From Bradyrhizobium sp. 199 (lineage in GTDB: Bacteria > Pseudomonadota > Alphaproteobacteria > Rhizobiales > Xanthobacteraceae), in contig NZ_JADPJI010000008.1 of NCBI RefSeq assembly GCF_023073355.1, positions 434,001 to 498,000 of the forward strand: DNA of 64,000 bases, written 5' to 3'. Positions 33,708 to 42,018 of this stretch are shown here, in pieces (the stretch's first letter is position 1; the number at the start of each line of letters is the position of its first letter). Both the position numbers and the translations under genes were made by a program. The notes beneath the pieces were generated by a model that was not told the origin of the DNA, ran no database searches, and saw only the letters and a program-made list of their open reading frames with translations.

Positions 33708-35324
33708 TCAATGCCCCCGCGCCGGCGCTCTCAGATCAATCGGGCGCAGCGCGGCCGCGGTCGGGATCATCAGCATCGCGACGATTGCCAGCGTCCAGAA
33801 CACGTCGATATAAGCGAGCAGATCGACTTGCTGCTGCAAGGTACGGCCGACCCAGGCGAGCGCCTGCGATGCCGCATCGTTCGCACTGGAGCCTTGCGCC
33901 TGGAAGTAGCGCGTCATCGCATCGATGGTCTGCTGGTAGCCGAGATCGGGGGGCGCGGCGTGCTCGATCAGGCGGCTCTGGTGGAATTGCTGGCGCTGCG
34001 CCAGAACCGTCTGCGCCAGCGCGACGCCCATGGAGCCGCCGATGTTGCGGGCGACATTGATCAGAGCGGAGGCCTGGTTGGTCTTGTCAGGCGGAACGCC
34101 GTCATATGAGGCGGTCGTCACCGGCAGGAACAGGAAGGGCAGACCCAGCGCGAGGAAGATGCGCGACAGCGCTGCGTATCCATAGGTGATGTCGCCGGTG
34201 AGCCCGGTGAGATGCCACATCGAGAACGCGACGATGGCAGCGCCGAACATGATGAGATATTTTGGCTGCACCGTGCTGACGAGGCGGCCGACCACCGGCA
34301 TGAGCACCAAGGTTGCGATGCCGCCGGGCGACAGTGCAAGGCCCGCCAGCATCGCGGTGTAGTTCAGCTCGGTCTGGAGCAGTTGCGGCAAGAGCTGCGT
34401 CGTCGAGATCAGCACCGCGCCGGTGGCGAGCATGACCAGGAAGCAGGCGGCGAACTGACGCCGGCCGAGTAGACGCAGGTCGACGATGGGATCCTCGCGC
34501 GACAACTCCCACGGGATCAGCGCGAGCAGCGAGACCGCGGAAAGCACCGCGAAAAAGATGATCATGCTCGACCCGAACCAGTCCTTGCGCTGGCCTTCGT
34601 CGAGCACGAACTCGAGCGAGCCGAGCCCGATCGCCACGAGGGCGAAACCGATGTAGTCGACGCGCAGACCTTTGCTGAGCAGCCTTTCCCGCTCTTCCTC
34701 CGCACTCGAGGGTTCCCTGACCAGCGTACCGACCAGGAACAACGACAGCACTCCCATGGGAACGTTGATCAAGAACACCCAGTGCCAGGTGTAGGTGTCG
34801 GTGATCCAGCCACCGAGCGTCGGGCCGATCACCGGGGCAACCACGACGGCGACTCCGTAGATGGCAAAAGCCTGGCCTCGTTTATGTGGCGGGAAGGAGT
34901 CGGCGAGGATCGCCTGCTCGCTGGTCGCCATGCCGCCGCCGCCCAGCCCCTGAAGAATGCGGAATAGCACCAGCGATTCCAGATTCCAGGCGAAGCCGCA
35001 GAGCAGCGAGGCCAGCGTGAAGGTCGCGACGCATATCATGTAGAAGCGCTTGCGGCCGATCACCGTCGACAGCCAGCCGGAGATCGACAGCACGATGGCG
35101 TTGGCGACGAGATAGCTGGTGATGACGTAGGTGCTCTCGTCGATCCCCACCGCCAGGCTGCCCGCGATGTGGCGCAGCGCGACATTGGCAATGGTGGTGT
35201 CGAGCACCTCCATGAAGGTCGCGATCGAGACCACGAAAGCAATGAGATACGGATTGTGCCCGCCGGCCGCCGAGCGCTCCGGCGACCAGCCGGCGGACGC
35301 ACCGCCTTGCGTAGCGTCCGTCAT
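33708..35324 (-). CDS. EmrB/QacA-type MFS multidrug exporter (DHA2 family)
   Basis: 538 residues with 14 predicted helices. DHA2 signature motifs: LDTTIANVALRHIAGSL in helix 1, GWLSTVIGRKRFY after helix 2, and GLGGGGMATSEQAILADSFPPHKRG. Its start overlaps the stop of the HlyD gene by 4 bases (ATGA), so the pair is translationally coupled as in emrAB. It would pump lipophilic compounds across the inner membrane, with the adaptor reaching the outer membrane. A third component (TolC) is not next door. Confidence 0.93.
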   Translation of the reverse strand: MTDATQGGASAGWSPERSAAGGHNPYLIAFVVSIATFMEVLDTTIANVALRHIAGSLAVGIDESTYVITSYLVANAIVLSISGWLSTVIGRKRFYMICVATFTLASLLCGFAWNLESLVLFRILQGLGGGGMATSEQAILADSFPPHKRGQAFAIYGVAVVVAPVIGPTLGGWITDTYTWHWVFLINVPMGVLSLFLVGTLVREPSSAEEERERLLSKGLRVDYIGFALVAIGLGSLEFVLDEGQRKDWFGSSMIIFFAVLSAVSLLALIPWELSREDPIVDLRLLGRRQFAACFLVMLATGAVLISTTQLLPQLLQTELNYTAMLAGLALSPGGIATLVLMPVVGRLVSTVQPKYLIMFGAAIVAFSMWHLTGLTGDITYGYAALSRIFLALGLPFLFLPVTTASYDGVPPDKTNQASALINVARNIGGSMGVALAQTVLAQRQQFHQSRLIEHAAPPDLGYQQTIDAMTRYFQAQGSSANDAASQALAWVGRTLQQQVDLLAYIDVFWTLAIVAMLMIPTAAALRPIDLRAPARGH

Positions 35325-36481
35325 CGCACCCTGGTCCAGGGCACGACGGACATGCCGGGACCGACCGGCAGATCGGGCGGCCAGTTGTCGACCACGATCT
35401 TCACCGGCACGCGCTGCACCACCTTGACGTAGTTGCCGGTGGCATTCTCCGCCGGCAGCAGGCTGAACGCGGTGCCCGAGCCCGGCTGCACGGAATCGAC
35501 ATGGCCGGTGAGCTTGCTTCCGGGATAGGCATCGATGCGGATCTCGACCTGCTGGCCCGGACGCATGTCGGCCAGCTGTGTCTCCTTGTAGTTGGCGACG
35601 ATCCAGACCTCGTCGGGGACGAACATCATCAGGCTCTGTCCCGCCGTGGCGAACGTGCCCTTGGCTCCGCTGATTTTGACGACGCGGCCAGACTGCGCCG
35701 CGACCACGCTGGTGTATTGCAGGTTCAGCCTGGCCTGATCGAGCTGCGCCTGTGACTGCCCGAGCTGCGCCTTGGCGCCTTCGAGCTGGGCCTGCAGCGT
35801 CTTGATGCCGAGTTGCGCCGACGTCACGGCCGTCCTCGCGCGCTCGGTATTGGCCTGCTGCGCCTGAAGATCAGAGCGGGTCTGCTGCTGGCGCTGCACG
35901 GTGCCGGCGCCCTTCTCGACCAGTTCCTCGGCGCGCGCGAATTCCTGCTGCGCGAATTGAAGCTGGGCCTGGGCCTGCTCGAGCTGCGCCTCGGCCTGCT
36001 TGATCTGCTCCGGCTGGGAATCGATCTGCGCCTCGACATTGGTGATGTTCGCCCTGGCCACCCCTACCTGCGCGATGGCCTGGTCGATCGCAATCCGGTA
36101 GTCGCGTTCGTCGATCTTGGCGAGAAGCTCGCCCGCATTGACATGCTGATTGTCCGTCACCGGGATATCGGTCACATAGCCGCCGACCTTCGAGGCCACC
36201 GAAAAGCTGCGCGCGGCGACGAACGCATCGTCAGTGGACTCATAATGACGTGCGTCGAGCCAGTAGAGCGTAGCGCCAATGAGCGCTGCGATCAGCACGA
36301 CGGCGCCGATGGTTGCGAGCAGCCAATGCTCGCGAAGCCGCTGGCGGAGCGAAGGCGGCTTGGCCTGCTGGTCCCTGGTGTCGCGGGTCTGATCAGGAGG
36401 TGATCTTGGAGCTTCCTTCGTCCTGTGCGGCTGCTCCGCGGACAACCCACGCTCCCGTGTCTGAGCATCCACGGCCAACAC
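35321..36481 (-). CDS. HlyD/EmrA-type membrane fusion protein
   Basis: 386 residues. A cytoplasmic Gln/Arg-rich tail precedes one helix (about 53-73, LLATIGAVVLIAALIGATLYW). The lipoyl-like halves follow (DAFVAARSFSVASKVGGYVTDIPVTDNQHVNAG and later LNLQYTSVVAAQSGRVVKI) with a long Gln/Ala-rich alpha-helical hairpin between (about 140-245). This is the EmrA pattern. An EcfG-type promoter lies 60 bases upstream, so the efflux pump appears to belong to the general-stress regulon. Confidence 0.92.
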   Translation of the reverse strand: MLAVDAQTRERGLSAEQPHRTKEAPRSPPDQTRDTRDQQAKPPSLRQRLREHWLLATIGAVVLIAALIGATLYWLDARHYESTDDAFVAARSFSVASKVGGYVTDIPVTDNQHVNAGELLAKIDERDYRIAIDQAIAQVGVARANITNVEAQIDSQPEQIKQAEAQLEQAQAQLQFAQQEFARAEELVEKGAGTVQRQQQTRSDLQAQQANTERARTAVTSAQLGIKTLQAQLEGAKAQLGQSQAQLDQARLNLQYTSVVAAQSGRVVKISGAKGTFATAGQSLMMFVPDEVWIVANYKETQLADMRPGQQVEIRIDAYPGSKLTGHVDSVQPGSGTAFSLLPAENATGNYVKVVQRVPVKIVVDNWPPDLPVGPGMSVVPWTRVR

Positions 36482-36540
36482 CTTTCTCGGGATTCAACCG
36501 GTGGCGAACGGCTTTTCACCACCTCGCCTGCCGCGGGCCT

Positions 36541-36565
36541 AACCGCATCGCCGAAGCATGGTTCC
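36541..36565 (-). promoter_or_regulatory. EcfG-type promoter of the efflux operon
   Basis: On the minus strand, GGAAC (36565-36561) and GGTT (36544-36541) are 16 bases apart, with the -10 box 59 bases from the HlyD start. Confidence 0.75.
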
Positions 36566-36611
36566 GCCCTGTGAGAGCCCCGTGACCATTCGTGAATGCC
36601 ATGCTCAAGAA

Positions 36612-36642
36612 AGAAGCGCGGCGTCATGAACGCCGCGCTTCT
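36612..36642 (-). terminator. Intrinsic terminator after the 52-residue gene
   Basis: A 13-bp inverted repeat (AGAAGCGCGGCGT / ACGCCGCGCTTCT) with a 5-base loop. On the minus strand it is followed by TTCTT, so it best ends the small gene at 36670-36828. It could act both ways. Confidence 0.75.
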
Positions 36643-36669
36643 TCTCGTTCTCCACAGGAAGCACTCTTG

Positions 36670-36828
36670 TCAGTGCGTCTTGGTCCGGTGCCATTTCTCC
36701 AGATCGGGCTTCACCTTGTCCGATCCCTGTTCCTTCTCCGGATTGCCCGTCCAGGGCTTGTCCGTCTGTCTGTGCGATCCCCAGTCATTCTGATCCCGGG
36801 GATCGTCGGTCAGCCGTTCCTTGCTCAT
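36670..36828 (-). CDS. Small hydrophilic stress protein (52 residues)
   Basis: Starts at the ATG at 36828 with GAAGGGAG upstream. The peptide MSKERLTDDPRDQNDWGSH continues with RQTDKPWTGNPEKEQGSDK and a Lys/His-rich end. It is strongly hydrophilic, with repeated Asp, Lys, Gln, Asn and Gly, resembling small intrinsically disordered stress proteins. The gene is 22 bases from the PRC-barrel gene, and an EcfG-type promoter inside that gene's 3' region lies upstream of it. Function unknown. Confidence 0.75.
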   Translation of the reverse strand: MSKERLTDDPRDQNDWGSHRQTDKPWTGNPEKEQGSDKVKPDLEKWHRTKTH

Positions 36829-36850
36829 TGAACTCCCTTCCATGCTACGT

Positions 36851-37225
36851 CTATGCGAAGGGAACGCCGTAATAGGAGTTGATGCCGCGAACCGCGGCTT
36901 CATCCCCCCAGTTCCAGTCGCTTCGCTCGCCGTATTTCGGCGCGCTTTGCAGATCCTTGGCTGTGATCGCGGTGACATAACCGCCCAGCTCCGTATCGTA
37001 TTTCAGCGATTGCCACGGTAACGGATAGTGATCGTTCCCGAGCCCGAGGAAGCCGCCGAACCCCAGCACGGCGTAGGACACCTTGCCGCTGATCTTGTCG
37101 ATCATCACACGTTCGATCGAGCCGATCCTGCTGCGGTCGGCACCATAGACGGATGTTCCTTCGACCTTGTCGCTGCCAATCAAACGGCCAATCTCGGCGC
37201 GGTCCAGCTCTGCTTGATTCAACAT
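36851..37225 (-). CDS. PRC-barrel domain protein
   Basis: 124 residues. The PRC-barrel runs from about 11 to 85: LIGSDKVEGTSVYGADRSRIG, IERVMIDKISGKVSYAVLGFGGFLGLGNDHYPLPW. The C-terminal tail is acidic and contains Trp and Tyr. Such short PRC proteins are often stress-inducible and may bind RNA or partner proteins, although roles are not established for this subgroup. It has an EcfG-type promoter in the divergent spacer shared with the ThDP enzyme gene. Confidence 0.88.
   Translation of the reverse strand: MLNQAELDRAEIGRLIGSDKVEGTSVYGADRSRIGSIERVMIDKISGKVSYAVLGFGGFLGLGNDHYPLPWQSLKYDTELGGYVTAITAKDLQSAPKYGERSDWNWGDEAAVRGINSYYGVPFA
36890..36915 (-). promoter_or_regulatory. EcfG-type promoter inside the PRC-barrel gene
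   Basis: Minus-strand GGAAC (36915-36911), 17-base spacer and GGTT (36893-36890). It lies within the 3' part of the PRC-barrel coding sequence, with its -10 box 61 bases from the start of the 52-residue gene. Confidence 0.6.
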
Positions 37226-37254
37226 CTCAGTGCTCCACTCACAGTGCCTGAATC

Positions 37255-37279
37255 AACCGGACAGGCGAGCGATCGTTCC
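37255..37279 (-). promoter_or_regulatory. EcfG-type promoter of the PRC-barrel gene
   Basis: Minus-strand GGAAC (37279-37275), 16 bases, GGTT (37258-37255). The -10 box is 29 bases from the start codon. Confidence 0.8.
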
Positions 37280-37316
37280 GCCGCTGTTCCGCACGCCGCA
37301 GTCGAGCCCCCGGGCA

Positions 37317-37341
37317 GGAACATCGCTGCGAGCAAGCGGTT
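37317..37341 (+). promoter_or_regulatory. EcfG-type promoter of the ThDP enzyme gene
   Basis: GGAAC (37317-37321), 16 bases, GGTT (37338-37341). The -10 box is 37 bases before the ATG. It is back to back with the PRC-barrel promoter. Confidence 0.8.
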
Positions 37342-37378
37342 CTCTGAGCGTCAAAACAGCTCTCGGAATCGAGGCCGC

Positions 37379-39169
37379 ATGGTGTCCCAGACCGTCTCCG
37401 ACTTCATCGTTCAGCGTCTGCATCAATGGGGCGTGCGCCACATCTTCGGCTATCCCGGCGACGGCATCAACGGCGTGTTCGGCGCGATGAACCGGGCCGA
37501 CGGCAAGATCGGCTTCGTGCAGGCGCGGCACGAAGAGATGGCGGCATTCATGGCGACCGCTTACGCAAAGTTCTCCGGGGAGCTCGGCGTCTGCATTGCG
37601 ACCTCGGGCCCGGGCGCCTCGCATCTCATCACCGGGCTCTACGATGCGCTGCTCGATCACCAGCCGGTGCTGGCGATCGTCGGCCAGCAGGCGCGTAGCG
37701 CCCTCGGCGGGCACTATCAGCAGGAACTCGACCTTGTCTCGATGTTCAAGGACGTCGCCAGCGCCTACGTGATGCAGGCCTCCTCGCCTGCGCAAGTGCG
37801 ACACCTGATCGATCGTGCGGTGCGGATCGCGCTTTCGCGGCGGACCCCGACCGTGATCATCCTGCCCAATGATTTGCAGGAAGAGCCTTACGAGGATCCG
37901 CCGCGCGCACACGGCACGCTGCATTCCGGCATCGGCTACAGCGCACCCAGCATCACGCCGCGTGAGGCCGATCTCGATCGCGCTGCCGAGGTCCTCAATG
38001 CCGGCAACAAGGTTGCGATGCTCGTCGGCGCCGGCGCACTTGGCGCCACCGACGAGGTGATCGCCGTCGCGGATCGGCTGTCGGCCGGCTGCGCCAAGGC
38101 GCTGCTGGGAAAGGCCGCGCTGCCCGACGATCTGCCATGGGTCACCGGCTCGATCGGCCTGCTCGGCACCGAGCCCAGCTCCAACATGATGATGCAATGC
38201 GACACGTTGCTGATGGTCGGATCGGCCTTCCCCTACGCTGAGTTCCTCCCCAAGGAAGGCAGCGCCCGCGGCGTGCAGATCGACATCGACGCCAGCATGA
38301 TGTCGATCCGCTTTCCCATAGAGGTCGGCCTCGTGGGCGACGCCGCCGAGACTTTGCGCGCATTGCTGCCGCGACTGAAATCAAAGAGCGACGGCGCCTG
38401 GCGCCAGAGCATCGAGGAGGGCGTCGCGAAATGGTGGAAGACGCTCGATGGCCGGGCGCATCAGCCAGCGGCGCCGGTCAATCCGCAGCTCGTCGCCTGG
38501 GAATTGTCCCCGCGCCTGCCCGATCGCGCCATCATCACCAGTGATTCCGGCTCTTGTGCCAACTGGTTCGCGCGCGACCTGAAGATGCGGCGCGGCATGA
38601 CGGCCTCGCTCTCGGGCGGCCTCGCCTCGATGGGCGCCGCGGTGCCCTATGCCCTCGCCGCCAAATACGCCCATTCCGATCGCCCCGTGATCGCCCTCGT
38701 CGGTGACGGCGCCATGCAGATGAACAACATGGCCGAGCTGATTACCGCCGCAAAGTACTGGCGCTCGTGGCGCGACCCGCGCTTTGTCGTCTGCGTCTTC
38801 AACAACGAGGATCTCAACCAGGTGACGTGGGAGCAGCGCATCATCAACGGCGATCCCAAATTCGAGGCCTCGCAGCGCATTCCCGACGTCTCCTATTCCC
38901 GCTTCGCCGAGCTCATCGGCCTGCGCGGCATCTTCGTCGATAGGCCGGAGCTGCTCGGCTCGGCCTGGGAGCAGGCGCTGGCCAGCGAGATGCCGGTCGT
39001 GCTCGAGGTGAAGACCGATCCCGAAGTGCCGCCGCTGCCGCCGCATATCACGCTTCAACAGGCAAAGAACTTCTCGCTGGCCCTGATGAAGGGCGATCCC
39101 AATGAAAGCGGGATGATCAAGGGAGCAGCGCGGCAGGTGCTCGAAACGATCCTGCCTGGAAAGGAATGA
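37379..39169 (+). CDS. Thiamine-diphosphate-requiring enzyme (pyruvate oxidase/acetolactate synthase-like)
   Basis: 596 residues from the ATG at 37379. Three domains of the ThDP superfamily: Pyr domain with the catalytic Glu in ARHEEMAAFMA (about 51), a central domain (about 200-335), and the PP domain with VGDGAMQMNNMAELITAAKY, NNEDLNQVTWEQR binding Mg-ThDP. The QEVDLVSMFKDVAS-like segment reads QELDLVSMFKDVASAYVM. The set resembles pyruvate oxidase or acetolactate synthase-like enzymes of unknown substrate. It is divergent from the PRC-barrel gene and has its own EcfG-type promoter, so a stress function, perhaps acetate production, is likely but not proven. Confidence 0.87.
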   Translation: MVSQTVSDFIVQRLHQWGVRHIFGYPGDGINGVFGAMNRADGKIGFVQARHEEMAAFMATAYAKFSGELGVCIATSGPGASHLITGLYDALLDHQPVLAIVGQQARSALGGHYQQELDLVSMFKDVASAYVMQASSPAQVRHLIDRAVRIALSRRTPTVIILPNDLQEEPYEDPPRAHGTLHSGIGYSAPSITPREADLDRAAEVLNAGNKVAMLVGAGALGATDEVIAVADRLSAGCAKALLGKAALPDDLPWVTGSIGLLGTEPSSNMMMQCDTLLMVGSAFPYAEFLPKEGSARGVQIDIDASMMSIRFPIEVGLVGDAAETLRALLPRLKSKSDGAWRQSIEEGVAKWWKTLDGRAHQPAAPVNPQLVAWELSPRLPDRAIITSDSGSCANWFARDLKMRRGMTASLSGGLASMGAAVPYALAAKYAHSDRPVIALVGDGAMQMNNMAELITAAKYWRSWRDPRFVVCVFNNEDLNQVTWEQRIINGDPKFEASQRIPDVSYSRFAELIGLRGIFVDRPELLGSAWEQALASEMPVVLEVKTDPEVPPLPPHITLQQAKNFSLALMKGDPNESGMIKGAARQVLETILPGKE

Positions 39170-39177
39170 GGTGAACC

Positions 39178-39405
39178 ATGAGCGACTTCCGGGATATCCA
39201 GCATGGCGTCAACGATCCCGTTGGAGGGCTCGACGTCAAACGGCAGGTCAACGACAACCGCACGCCTCATGAGCAGGCCCAACACCATGCGGACGTACGC
39301 GCTGACGCGACCCCCGTGCCGGCAGAGCCATTCCTTCCGGAGCGGCTGCGGCGGAAGCCGACCGATCCGATCAATCCTCGCAGCGGCAGGAGGCCGACAG
39401 ACTGA
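39178..39405 (+). CDS. Small hydrophilic protein downstream of the ThDP enzyme
   Basis: 75 residues, starting 8 bases after the ThDP gene stop with GAGGTG upstream, so probably cotranscribed. It is charged and proline-rich (DIQHGVNDPVGGLDVKRQVND early, PFLPERLRRKPTDPINP late), with no hydrophobic core. It resembles disordered stress proteins of Bradyrhizobium. No family recognised. Confidence 0.6.
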   Translation: MSDFRDIQHGVNDPVGGLDVKRQVNDNRTPHEQAQHHADVRADATPVPAEPFLPERLRRKPTDPINPRSGRRPTD

Positions 39406-39411
39406 CTGTTT

Positions 39412-39436
39412 GGAACCTCGGACCGGGCGGCGTGTT
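39412..39436 (+). promoter_or_regulatory. EcfG-type promoter (GGAAC-N16-TGTT)
   Basis: GGAAC (39412-39416), 16 bases, TGTT (39433-39436). The first base of the -10 box differs from the usual C or G. The ATG of the DUF4142 gene is 54 bases further. Confidence 0.6.
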
Positions 39437-39490
39437 GGTCGGCGCGAAGTCGCCGGCAATGGCCGCACGACGTATCGGAGGGATTTGACC

Positions 39491-40042
39491 ATGAAACGAA
39501 CCATCATCGCCGTTGCCTGCGTGCTGCTCGCAGGCCCCGCGCTCGCCCAGTCGCTGGGCGAGAAGACCGGAGTGAATTCGGCGCTCGGCGTCGCACCTGC
39601 GACCGCCGACTTCGTCAAGGAGGTCGCGATCAGCGATATGTTCGAGATCGAGTCGAGCAAGCTCGCCCAGCAGAAGGGCAACGCGCAGGAGAAGAGCTTC
39701 GCACAGCAGATGGTGACCGACCACACCAAGACCAGCACCGAGCTCAAGGGTCTCGTCAGTGACGGCAAGGTGCAAGCGACCCTGCCGACGGCGCTCGACA
39801 GCGCGCACCAGAGCAAGCTCGACAAGCTCAAGAACGCCTCGGGCAAGGATTTCAGCTCGGACTACAACTCCTACCAGGTCAGCGCCCATGAAGATGCGGT
39901 GTCGCTGTTCGAACGCTACGCCAAGGGCGGCGACAATTCTGCGCTGAAGGACTGGGCCGGCAAGACGCTGCCCGCCCTCAAGCACCATCTCGACATGGCC
40001 AAGGAGCTCGGCAAGGCGCCGAGCGTCGGCCAGACAAAGTAA
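39491..40042 (+). CDS. DUF4142 secreted protein
   Basis: 183 residues with signal peptide MKRTIIAVACVLLAGPALAQ. The mature helical domain matches DUF4142: DFVKEVAISDMFEIESSKLAQQKG, FAQQMVTDHTKTSTELKGLV, and the C-terminal YQVSAHEDAVSLFERYAKGGDN. These ferritin-like helical-bundle proteins are periplasmic and stress-linked. A second, more diverged member is at 43267. An EcfG-type promoter lies upstream. Confidence 0.9.
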   Translation: MKRTIIAVACVLLAGPALAQSLGEKTGVNSALGVAPATADFVKEVAISDMFEIESSKLAQQKGNAQEKSFAQQMVTDHTKTSTELKGLVSDGKVQATLPTALDSAHQSKLDKLKNASGKDFSSDYNSYQVSAHEDAVSLFERYAKGGDNSALKDWAGKTLPALKHHLDMAKELGKAPSVGQTK

Positions 40043-40277
40043 CGCCTCGGGCGAGGAGGCCGCCGCTCGACGTCCTCCTCGTCTTCCCCGACGATGTCAT
40101 CTGTTCGTACGCCGCCATCGCGCTCGCGACGCCTGCGCTTAGCGCCTCGAGCGGCCTGTCGAACTCGCTTCGATCGATCTGCAGCTTGCCGCCGATGGGA
40201 GCGACACGACCGCCTCCGGAACCTCCATTGTCATACAGAATTTACAAAACAGTCATCAAGGATATCGCGCCAGACCG

Positions 40278-40862
40278 ATGGCACTCGTAAAAGTAAAATC
40301 CACCCGGATCGACCAGGCGCTCGCCAACGAAATTGCGCATGACACCAATTCAAGCATTGAGCAAGTCGCCCAGACTTTGACGTGGGCTGCGGACGAGCAC
40401 GTGCTGCTCGCGCTCGCTGCGGCTGGATGGCTGTACGCCCAGCTACGGCGACCCCAGGCGCGTCCCGTTGCGAATCACGTGTTGGCGGTCTCCTTGGCGA
40501 CTGCGGTGCTGCCGCACCTGCTGAAGTCGCTGTTCGACCAGACGAGGCCCGACCGACTGACAGTGCTCGGTCACGCCAACGGCGTTCCCATCTCGGGGCG
40601 GTCCCGCGATGCGTTTCCGTCCGGCCATGCTCTGCATATGGGGGCGCTGGCTTCAGCGGCCGGGCTGCTGAAGCCCGTCCCACGCCGGCTGGTGCGCTCT
40701 CTTGCCGTAGCTCTGTCGTTGACGCGCGTCGTCGTGCTCGCACACTGGGCCAGCGACGTCGTGGCGGGCTTTACCCTCGGCCTCGTCGTCGAGCGGCTGT
40801 TCAGGCCGCTCACTCTCGGAAAGCTACGGCAGCGGCCTCCTGCCTCGCGGGCGCCGTCATGA
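40278..40862 (+). CDS. PAP2-family phosphatase
   Basis: 194 residues. Phosphatase motif 1 is KSLFDQTRPDR (about 82-92), motif 2 FPSGHALHMGAL (about 113-124), and motif 3 SLTRVVVLAHWASDVVAG (about 147-164), with the three catalytic residues Arg, His, His plus the Asp of motif 3. Membrane helices flank them. Lipid-phosphate or undecaprenyl-pyrophosphate phosphatase are the usual roles. The stop overlaps the start of the DUF3147 gene by 4 bases, so a coupled operon follows. Confidence 0.9.
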   Translation: MALVKVKSTRIDQALANEIAHDTNSSIEQVAQTLTWAADEHVLLALAAAGWLYAQLRRPQARPVANHVLAVSLATAVLPHLLKSLFDQTRPDRLTVLGHANGVPISGRSRDAFPSGHALHMGALASAAGLLKPVPRRLVRSLAVALSLTRVVVLAHWASDVVAGFTLGLVVERLFRPLTLGKLRQRPPASRAPS

Positions 40863-41206
40863 CGGAATATCTCCTGCGGTTCATCGCGGGTGGGGTCATC
40901 GTCTCCGCCTTCGCGATCCTGGGAGACATGCTCAAGCCGAAGAGCTTTGCCGGGCTGCTCGGCGCCGCTCCGTCGGTCGCGCTGGCCACTCTCAGCATCG
41001 CCGTCGTCCAGCACGGCCCGCAATATGTCGCCGCCGAAAGCTGGACGATGATCTATGGCGCCATCGCGCTCGCCTGCTACAGCCTCGTCGTCTGCCATCT
41101 CCTGATGAGGTTTCATCTCGCCGCGCTGCCAGCCACCATCGCCGCTTTTGCCGTATGGCTCGTGGTGGCCTTCGCTCTGCTCGCGGGCTTCGGGGGTGCG
41201 GCCTGA
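40859..41206 (+). CDS. DUF3147 membrane protein, copy 1
   Basis: 115 residues, four helices. It opens with TEYLLRFIAGGVIVSAFAILGDMLKPKSFAGLLGAAPSVALATL, the DUF3147 pattern. The start overlaps the PAP2 stop (ATGA), and the stop overlaps the next start. A closely related second copy follows. No function is established. Coupling to a lipid phosphatase suggests a membrane-related job. Confidence 0.8.
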   Translation: MTEYLLRFIAGGVIVSAFAILGDMLKPKSFAGLLGAAPSVALATLSIAVVQHGPQYVAAESWTMIYGAIALACYSLVVCHLLMRFHLAALPATIAAFAVWLVVAFALLAGFGGAA

Positions 41207-41688
41207 TGCTGGTCAAGCTGTCTTCATCGGCGCTAAAGCAGACGCGGTGGTACGAGTACGGTGTTCGTTTCCTGCTTGGCGGACTGGCAACGGTCCTCGC
41301 GGGAATCGTGAGTAAACGTTTCGGCGTCTCCATCGGCGGGCTTTTCCTCGCGCTCCCCGCCATCTTCTGCGCCAGCGCAACGCTGATCGAAAGTCATGAG
41401 CGCCGCGCCAAGGAAAAAGCCGGCCTCAGCGGACGCAGGCGCGGGCAGCAGGCCGCAGCGCTCGATGCTGCGGGTGCGGGCCTGGGAAGCATCGGTCTTG
41501 CGGCATTCGCCTCAATTTTTTACGTCGTGGTTTCGACTACCACGATTGGCGCGTTCGTCGCCGCCGTCCTGGTATGGGCGGCCGTGTCGGTGTTGGCGTG
41601 GTGGCTGAGGCGAAAGTTTCGCATCACCTCGCGCGCGGTGCAGGCCGAGCGCATCGGACAGTCAGCGAGGGGCCGCGGGATCCCGTAG
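41206..41688 (+). CDS. DUF3147-like membrane protein, copy 2
   Basis: 160 residues with four helices and a loop of about 35 residues (ESHERRAKEKAGLSGRRRGQQ) absent from copy 1. The N-terminal WYEYGVRFLLGGLATVLAGIVSKRFGVSIGGLFLALPAIFCAS matches the DUF3147 layout. The start codon overlaps the previous stop by one base. The two DUF3147 proteins probably form a heteromer. Confidence 0.8.
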   Translation: MLVKLSSSALKQTRWYEYGVRFLLGGLATVLAGIVSKRFGVSIGGLFLALPAIFCASATLIESHERRAKEKAGLSGRRRGQQAAALDAAGAGLGSIGLAAFASIFYVVVSTTTIGAFVAAVLVWAAVSVLAWWLRRKFRITSRAVQAERIGQSARGRGIP

Positions 41689-41956
41689 CATCACAATGCC
41701 ATGCATCTCGGCGGCGTCTGCAGCTGATCTGGCGCGCGTAAACAGGCTCGCGCTGGCGCCCGTTCGGCAGGCCCGCATCTGGCTCATATCGTCTTCGCAT
41801 CTTCCGTCCTCGGTGCTGCAGGCCCGGGCTGTTGGCCCAACGCGCGACTTGCTCGATGACCTTCTGGTGGCTTGGCCGCATCGGCTTCGGGGCGTCCGGC
41901 AACCGTTGATTTAACTAGGTATTCCTCTTGATCATCTGGAGCCTTATCGTCCTTAT
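41689..41956. other. Intergenic region without a supported gene
   Basis: Overlapping minus-strand frames here have arginine- and proline-rich, unlikely protein sequences and no ribosome site. The promoter of the next gene starts at 41957. Confidence 0.5.
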
Positions 41957-41981
41957 GGAACTCTCGCCAGGCTGCTTGGTT
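41957..41981 (+). promoter_or_regulatory. EcfG-type promoter of the ribbon-helix-helix gene
   Basis: GGAAC (41957-41961), 16 bases, GGTT (41978-41981). The -10 box is 37 bases before the ATG at 42019. Confidence 0.78.
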
Positions 41982-42005
41982 GAGTAATCTACTCAATTTA
42001 CTCAA
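41980..42005. promoter_or_regulatory. Probable autoregulatory operator
   Basis: An inverted repeat TTGAGTAATCTACTCAA is followed by a third TTACTCAA half-site. It overlaps the end of the promoter -10 box and the likely transcription start. Ribbon-helix-helix proteins bind such short palindromes as dimers, so self-repression is plausible. Confidence 0.6.
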
Positions 42006-42018
42006 TCGGTGATCGACC

